Below, piece after piece: positions 57,029-64,000 of a DNA stretch of 64,000 bases. The position numbers and the translations under genes are program-made. Within the stretch, counting starts at the first letter, position 1; every line of letters starts with the position of its first letter. The stretch comes from Chamaecyparis obtusa (Eukaryota; Streptophyta; Pinopsida; Cupressales; Cupressaceae). Where the stretch lies: contig BSBK01001119.1 in assembly GCA_027943335.1 (NCBI GenBank), positions 847,001 through 911,000 of the forward strand, given 5' to 3'. The notes below the pieces were generated by a model, which was not told the DNA's origin, ran no database searches, and saw nothing but the letters and a program-made list of their open reading frames with translations.

Positions 57029-59757
57029 ATGAATCTTATATGTAATGATGAACATGGTCTTCATATCTTGCGTACTATTTCTCACATTGTTGATTCTAAT
57101 GTCAAACCTATTTCTAAATGTGCTAAAAAAATAGGCTATGTCCCATCCACTACACATCTTGAGACCTCTTTTCCTATCTCTACTTCTATTCCTAGTATCT
57201 CCGCGTATTCCCCACCACTTGTTACAAATTCAATTCAAACTTCTAACCCTACACGTGTGAGTCTTCCTAATCCCATTCTTCTTTCACTTCCTATAAGTGT
57301 TCCACATGTTTCATTGCCTTCATCTATGCCTTCTTATCATAATGTTTTGTTTTCATATTCCATCCTTATTTCCAAAAATTCTCATAATTTGCTTTGTGCT
57401 CCTTCAAATATTCCTTTCACTTCAAACAACAAATTTCCTAATACTTCAAACATTTCTCCTCATATTTCTTCAGCTAATTCTACCATTAATAGCTTAGCTC
57501 AAATAGTTTCTTCCTTACAACATCAACTTTCTTCTTTCACTCAATCCAAATTTAATATTCCTACATGTGACATTGCTAATCCTTTGTCTTTAGATATTAT
57601 CCAAGTTATTATCCCACAAAATGTTGAGATTCATCATCTTGAGAATTATAGTGGTAAAGGTGATCATGTGACTCATGTTAAAACTTTTCAAACACTATGT
57701 AGTGATTTTTCTCATGAATATAGGTTCATGACTAATTTTTTCACTAGGACCTAGCTTTGCAATGGTATTGTTCTTTACCTCCTCATTCCATTGACTCCTT
57801 CCAAAAAAAATCTAATACTTTTATCTAACAATTTCAAAACAATATTGGTCCTTAAATTTCTTTGACTAATTTAATGCATTGTAAACAAGGTGTTAAAGAA
57901 AAATTTAGTGACTTCATTGGTAGATTTAAGCATTTGCATGCTCAGATTTCTTATCTTGTGCTTGATGTTGACATACAATGTATATTTGTTTCTAATTTAC
58001 AAAAGGATATTAGAGGTAAGATTCTTCTTACTGAGTTTTCTTCCTTTTCACAATTGTGTTTAGTACTTCAACATTATCAACTACAAGTGAGTCAATTTGA
58101 GAACACCACTCCAATGGTTCATGTTCTTGTTGATAAGAGTTATGCCGCATCCAATTCCAACAAGTTTCATAAGCCTAACAATTACATTAAGATCAACAAA
58201 TCATCTAATATAGTAGATGAACAAGTGGCAACAATAACTAAAGTTATGGCTCTTTTGTCCTTTATTTTTAGAGCTTCTCGTACTTTTACTCCACTTTCTA
58301 AATATTTTTATAATGTGATGATGAATTTAATTAATGTAAACATTATTAAACTTCCTCCTATTAAACCAATTGATCCAAACAAAACTCTTCCTTGATCCTT
58401 TGATCCTAAATATTTTTGTCAATGCCATCATTAAAATGGTCATGATACTAAATTTTTTTTCTTTGAAGAGCACAATACAAAACCTCATTGGTTCCAATGC
58501 TATATCTGTTGATGTTGATATTAACAATGGAAACAAATCAATTGCACCTCCTAATCAGAATTTGTAAATATACACTAATCCTTAGCCATCTCATTCAACC
58601 AACACTATTGCGCAACCTTATTCTCTTATCAACATTATTTGTGATGATAATGTTGATGAAGCCAACCATATTGTTAATTAAGTTGAGCATGTCTATCCTA
58701 AACCTAAACCCAAACCCAAACCTCAACCTCAGTCTTGCATTACCTTTGATCCTGTTGAAACAATTATGACACTTGATGATCCTTTGTATATTGTCGATAG
58801 GGTTAATGGTATTCCTTCTTGTGGTACCCTTATTGATCCTAATTTCATGTTCAATGTGATAACTGAAGAGAATCTTTTTAGTAGATAATTGCATAAGGAT
58901 TCCTATGATAAATCTTACTTTTTTATTTAAAATTGTAATGGTTTTGGCTATCCTTCACATGGTTCCATTTCTTTTCCTATCGAAGTTCATGGTAAAACAT
59001 TGGATATTAATTTCATTGTCATTCCTACCTCTGATCAATTTCAAGCCAAACTTGGTCTTCCATGGCTTACCTCCATGAAATTTGTGGCTTCTCCTATTCA
59101 TAAATGCCTTAAATTTCCTCATAATGGAGAGATCATGATTGTTAACTATAGTCTTTATCAGCCTTCTCTACCTCGATACTCTATTAACCTTGATGCCTTT
59201 TGGTATTATATGCCTCAACCAGCTAGAATTCATCCTGATTATCTTTTCCAATCCTACGAAACCTTAAAAATGAAAAATATTTGTGAATTAAGAAAACCTA
59301 AGGATGATCTTAGTTGTGGCCTTCTTCCTACACCTCCTATGCCACTTTCTATTTCTTACACGTATTCTCTTGTTGTTATCTCTCAACCTAGTGTGGTTCC
59401 TCTGGTTCTTCCTTCTAAAGAAGAAAATGACCTAATGCTGATTGATCATACCCCACCTCAACTATCTATTAAGATGAGTGTATCCCTCATGCTTGTGATC
59501 ATCTTTGTAGGAATCACGCTAGAGCCCATGACTATGCTTCTCAAAACATTTCCTCACCTCAAACACCTTTTCTTCCTTTTGACCATCCCATACCTAAGCT
59601 TGTGGAGGAAGTAAACTTTAACAATGTTAAAAAGAATAAACATGATAATTCTATTTATATCTTCGATTCTATAAAAATTAATCTTGATGAATAAGATACT
59701 CTTGATGATGGTGTTCATGGTACTAACAATGATAACCATGCTAGTGATTCTTGTTAG
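57029..59757 (+). pseudogene. Element I gag-protease, frameshifted (gypsy type)
   Basis: The first open part (57029-57754) is Ser/Pro-rich and ends in HHLENYSGKGDHVTHVKTFQ, the start of the retrotransposon gag core. A shifted frame (57862-58395) continues with NLMHCKQGVKEKFSDFIGRF and HLHAQISYLV. A decayed zinc knuckle (FCQCHH, stop, NGHDTKF) lies at about 58410-58455. After a KPKPKPKPQPQ linker, the protease region has GTLIDPNFMFNVITEE (58825-58885). It continues as LDINFIVIPTSDQFQAKLGL and ASPIHKCLKFPHNGE (59000-59130). RT and integrase do not follow. These features fit the Tat/Athila side of gypsy. Role: capsid and polyprotein cleavage, now defunct. Confidence 0.75.
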
Positions 59758-59949
59758 CCAAATTTTCATGCCTTTGAGTTTTTTTTTAAAGATACCCTAG
59801 CTTGAGAAAATTGGTCCTTTTATTCTTTGTAGGGTTTCATGAAATTTTCCTTGCCTAAATGAAAAACCCTACCCAAGGTCTAATTGTGCGTTACTTTTCC
59901 ATGACACTTGAGTTTCTTATTTAGCACATGGTTATTGTTTTCCTTCATT
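59758..59949. other. Spacer after the element I gag-protease
   Basis: No coding or repeat recognised; leads into the tandem tract. Confidence 0.4.
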
Positions 59950-61200
59950 TTCCAAGTCTCGAGATGTTCAAAAGCTAAGTATAAAGATCTATAGATTAAG
60001 CAACTGAGTAATTTTCTTGTGGTTGTCTCTTAATCTCTAAATCCATAGCAAATAGTTGTTTTTATCTAGTGACGTAGCAAACAGGCATTCTCCAAGTCTC
60101 CAAATACTTGGCGGTGATGTCTTAACCTTCAGCGATCTGGCGTGGTGGTTTTCTCATAATCTCACAAGGTAGCAGTTAATTCAAGAATCATTCAGAGATC
60201 AAGCAAACAAAGGAACTGAGTTTTAAAAGAGATAGTATCTTTGCATCTCATGATGTAATGGTGAAGTCTATTTTGATCTAGAGATTTGCGGAAGAGGTGA
60301 AAGACTTGATAGTTCATAGTTATCTTCAGAAATCACAATGATGATGGTTAGTCACTTAACATTTAGTGACTCGGTGATAAAGGTTTTCTCTAAGTTTCAG
60401 GTTCTTATGGTTAAGTTATCAAACATTTGGCAACCTGGCGACAAGGTTTAAAAGGATTAAAAAAGGGGGGTTATCTCCAGATCTCTAGATAATTGACAAT
60501 TAAGTTTTGACATTCATCGACTTGGCAATTATTCATGTCTCTAAATCTGCAGGTGCCAATGGTTAGTTTTAAACATTTAGAGATTCAGCGATAAGGTTTA
60601 AAAGAAAATTGAAAATAAGGTTATCTCCAAGTCTCACAATTTCATAGTTAATACATGAGACATTCAATGATTAAGAGATCATTGTAGATAAAGATAAGAT
60701 CAACAATTGTTTGTGATTCTTGAGACAAAACTTGGGTTAGGAAAAGCATCCAGTGACTAAGAGAGATGTGTTATCTCTAGATCTCACAATAGAACTAGAG
60801 TTAACGTTAGCATCTAGAGATTAAGATAATGTTGTGGTCATTGAATCTCCTAATCATACATGAGTTAAAATAATCCCCTAGATACTGGGAGATGTCTTAG
60901 TCACTAATTCTCATAATCAAGCCATGGTTAAAGAAGAGATCATGAGATTATAAGATTACACTAATCACTGAGTCTTCAGATAAAATGTGAGTTAAGTTAA
61001 AATCTTAGAGACCACGCGAAGCATTTGATCACTTATCTCCAAATATAATGCCATTCAAGACAAACATTTAGAGATTTAGAGATTTTCTTCAGTCACTTAA
61101 TCTCATGATCAAACCAAGGTTAAGTAAAGTGTTCAAAGATTATTAGGATCCTTCAGTCGTTGAATCTCCAAAAGAGATGTGGTTAGTCTTCATGACAAAT
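59950..61200 (+). repeat. Degenerate tandem-repeat tract (about 100-bp period)
   Basis: A unit of the form TTATCTCCA..TCTC, then GTTAA, then CATTTAG.GA, then GATAAGGTTTAAAAG recurs many times with variation. Examples are GGCAACCTGGCGACAAGGTT at 60430, TTATCTCCAGATCTCTAGAT at 60470, AGATTCAGCGATAAGGTTTA at 60581, and TTATCTCCAAGTCTCAC at 60622. Later copies are more diverged. No ORF is present. Confidence 0.6.
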
Positions 61201-61675
61201 AAAGAAAAGGAAAGCATTTGACATGTAAAATTACATGGCTTAGTTGTAAAAAGAAAAAAGTAATGGCCAATAAACATAAATTAAGGGTTTTTATCAATTT
61301 CCAAGGGTTTATGATAGAAGAAAACAATGATGGCCTTTTTACTTGCCTCTAAGAATTAAATGGACATGTCAACTTGACACAACATGGCTAACTAATTTGA
61401 AATTACTTATACATAGAAGTGAATGTTGAGGTGATTGTCTAAGGATTTTTGTGATCTCAACAAATTTGTAGCATTCATTACATAATGATATAAGGACAAG
61501 ACTGCTGCCTTTTCTTACACTTAATGAATTTTCAATCTTTCAGAAAGCTATAGTTGAGAAGAGAGCCTTGCTGAGATATAATGCACTTCATTTTTGAAGG
61601 GTGATATTACAGTGACAATTTGCAGAACAAAGTGTTTTCAGAATTCTCAAAATGAGTCAACCATAATCAATTAGG
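61201..61675. other. Leader before the terminal ORF, no gene seen
   Basis: A-rich non-coding sequence. The final 60 bp precede the ATG at 61676. Confidence 0.4.
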
Positions 61676-64000
61676 ATGTCTTCTAGTGAAGGAGCTAACG
61701 AACAAGGAGATGATCAGAAAGGGAAGCCCAATTATTTAGAGGAATTCATTACATTTATCCCAGGATCAACCTAAAATAAAATGGTAAATGATGAAACCTT
61801 CACTAATTCAAGGGCTAATTGTAGAGATCCCATTTCTCCTTCATACTCAAGTTATCACCTATTCAATTATTTTTATAGTAATCAAGTCAGGCAGATCCCT
61901 ATGTGTAATTCCTGGAAGTTAGGCATGGCAAAATTAATAGTTCCTGATGTCTTCCTAGATATGGATTTGTTGATTGAGTTGGCTAGAAACTATGACCCTG
62001 TTTCTAAAACCATTAGGAAGGGTGACAACTCTTCCTTGGTTACTCTTGACCGAGGATCTTTCATGAAGGCTTTTGGTGCCTATGCCTCTTCCTCCACAGC
62101 AATTGACTTGAGGAAAGAGAAGGAAAAATATGCCAAGCAGTTGAACTTGGTGATGTCTAAGATAACACAATTTATGCCAAAAATAGGGAAGTATATTTCC
62201 CCCCTGCCTGCTAAGATGAACGCACCCTATGAGTTCAAAGACCTCCATTTCTATATGAAATACTTAGCATATGGGTTGTGTAGGGTTCTTGGTATGGATG
62301 GAAATGAAGAGAAGATTCTTGTAGAACTATTAATGATCATCCTGGACATACAAAACTCACATGTGAATACTGACTATGATTACATCCAGTATGTAATCAA
62401 TAGAATGCATGAGGGTTTGATGGCCATCAAAGGAGACTCTAAGTCACCCAGATTCATGCATTACCCCCTGTCAATGCATTTGATCCTATTTTTAAATATT
62501 GACCAGATGGAAGTGAACATGTTGAGACCAAGAACAATGATAAATGGTCAACTAAACCTAGTACAACTCTGGTTGAGGCTTTGGAATTATACCTCAAATG
62601 AAAATGAGTTTTGTGGATTCCAAAATTGGACTGTTCATCCAATTCTGAATTTATTGGGTATTAACATTGTGAGGATTTCTCTCAAGGTGCCTAGGCTGCT
62701 AAGACCTTGTCAATATGTTGTAAATGGCATGGTGATCACAATTGGGGTGATTTTTACCTGGGAAGGACTTTTACTCTGGTTAGAGTCTATGGTTGTCCCA
62801 AGCCTCCTCATCTACTCCCAAAGTTTGTGCCACCAAGGGTGGCCTTGGTGGAGTTTATATGGTAGCTCGTATGGATTGATAAAGATCATTTGGCTCCACA
62901 TAGAAAGGGTACTTTTACCCCTCAGCTATTTAAAGTAACAAATTTCACAATAGGGAAGAAGGCTTTGCCTGTAGTCAACATGTGGTTGAGCCATTTCAAA
63001 ATGAGCACAGTAGACTATAGATATGTATACCCTGAAGACTTCATTAGGAACACCAAGAAGCTGCTAATTCTTAGTATCAACAACATCCAAAACCATGAAA
63101 GGTTAGATGAAGAAGATATGGTGAGAAATTTGTTGGATGAAGATGAGGCTAGAAAGAGATCCACTAAGTTTTATGAACTCCTAGAGTTTGAGGCTCAATT
63201 TAAAAAGGCTAGAATAGCCTTTAGTGGATTTTTCCCTGGCCTACCCTACATTGCTAGAATAAACAAGATGGTAGAAATATATGACACTTTTTATAATCAA
63301 CTAGAGGTGCAACTTGATGAGAAGCTGGAAGTCAAGAGGCAATACTCATCTTCTAAGTATGAGGAGGGAAGTGAAGGGTCTCATGAGGAAGATAGTTTGC
63401 CTCAAGAAAATGAACCTCCTAGCCAAGAATAGGGACATGAGGCCTGAGAGAGAGGGGATGAAAGTGAACCTCCTCAAAAGAGGAAAAAGATTGAAAAAGG
63501 AGAACCATCTCAGAGGAGGGGTCCAGAGAAAAGGATTGATAAAGTAGCTTCCCTCATTCTCGATGACAAGCCCTACCATCACTAGCTAAGGAAGTTGATT
63601 AGGGAAGGGAAGAAGAAAGAAACTTGGGAGAAGGTCGAGTTTCCCCTCCAAATGTACAAAGATGAAAGGGAGCTCTACTAAGAAGAGCTACTCCAAGATG
63701 ATGAATTCATCAAAAGTGATGAATTTAAGAATTTTCTTATATGGAAGAAGAAAAAATAATTGAGGAGTCAAGTTTAAATCACAGATGGGATTGACCCTAA
63801 CAGTGAAGCCTTGAAATCCATAGCCACATATGATCCTAGCTTAGAGAATACAACTGTGGATGAGGCTAGGCAGCTTGTCAGGTCAAGTAGGATGTTACTT
63901 GTCCTAGGGTAGGCTCTAGCCTCTGCATTCATCATTGATCATATTAGGAGGTAGCCAGAGGCCCAATTATCTCATGAAACACAAATTAGAGACATGATAA
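61676..64000 (+). pseudogene. Long unrecognised retroelement-type ORF, runs off the window
   Basis: The start is the ATG at 61676 (MSSSEGANEQGDD), in frame with the long open segment 61781-62470 after one stop at 61772. That segment has YSSYHLFNYFYSNQVRQIPM, FLDMDLLIELARNYDPVSKT, LRKEKEKYAKQLNLVMSK and MKYLAYGLCRVLGMDGNEEK. The frame shifts near 62480-62780. Coding resumes as LVRVYGCPKPPHLLPKFVPP, VALVEFIW and IDKDHLAPHRKGTF. It then reads through 62890-63432 (VVNMWLSHFKMSTVDYRYVY, DEEDMVRNLLDEDEARKRS) into a charged Glu/Lys tail (63340-63770) with several stops. The arrangement resembles unannotated ORFs in plant retroelements, but I cannot name a family. No polymerase, nuclease or knuckle motif is seen. 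Confidence 0.6.

Overview
The window looks like intergenic heterochromatin from a large-genome seed plant. It is AT-rich and packed with plant-type Ty1-copia and Ty3-gypsy retrotransposons, a CACTA (En/Spm) transposon remnant and complex repeat arrays. I found no intact host gene, rRNA gene or functional tRNA gene. A gymnosperm is my guess from the style of the repeats; the sequence does not prove it.

Layout. Positions 1-11763 are a mosaic of a ~254-bp repeat family rich in hairpins. It is mixed with pieces of a CACTA transposon: a spliced transposase N-terminus on the minus strand (4013 to 3411), 78-bp subterminal repeats in both orientations, and a terminus ending TAGTG at 11763. A 2.0-kb solo LTR (6017-8040, target-site duplication GACAA) has landed in the array. 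The CACTA terminus abuts a truncated copia LTR (11764-12290). A broken gypsy protease/RT/RNase H segment follows on the minus strand (about 13690-15010).

Positions 15221-44967 are a four-deep nest, read from LTR ends plus 5-bp target-site duplications. Element E (gypsy-like, TSD ATATC) contains H (TG...CA-bounded, TSD CTTGG, 23735-42505). H contains A (copia, minus strand, TSD GTAAA, 27368-40649). A carries B (non-autonomous copia, minus strand, TSD GATTT, 32345-39525) inside one of its LTRs. A separate solo LTR (15331-16557, TSD CTCCT) sits in the 5' LTR of E. A second nest follows: plus-strand remnant D (about 45881-54512) with element C (47687-54053, TSD GAAGA) in its 3' LTR.

B, C and D are one family. 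They keep copia-type LTR ends, PBS and PPT, but in place of protease, integrase and RT they carry two ORFs. ORF1 is a coiled coil plus CCHC zinc knuckles. ORF2 is a long unrecognised protein of up to about 1,040 codons. This family is the best candidate for an under-described system. It was probably mobilised in trans by relatives of A, whose own pol is crippled by a deletion that fuses integrase to RT at a shared VDD motif.

The right end (55048-64000) is another gypsy-like unit: a probable LTR with TATA box and PBS, a frameshifted gag-protease, a ~1.2-kb degenerate tandem-repeat tract, and a second long unrecognised ORF running off the window. All coding regions carry stops or frameshifts, so I treat them as pseudogenes.
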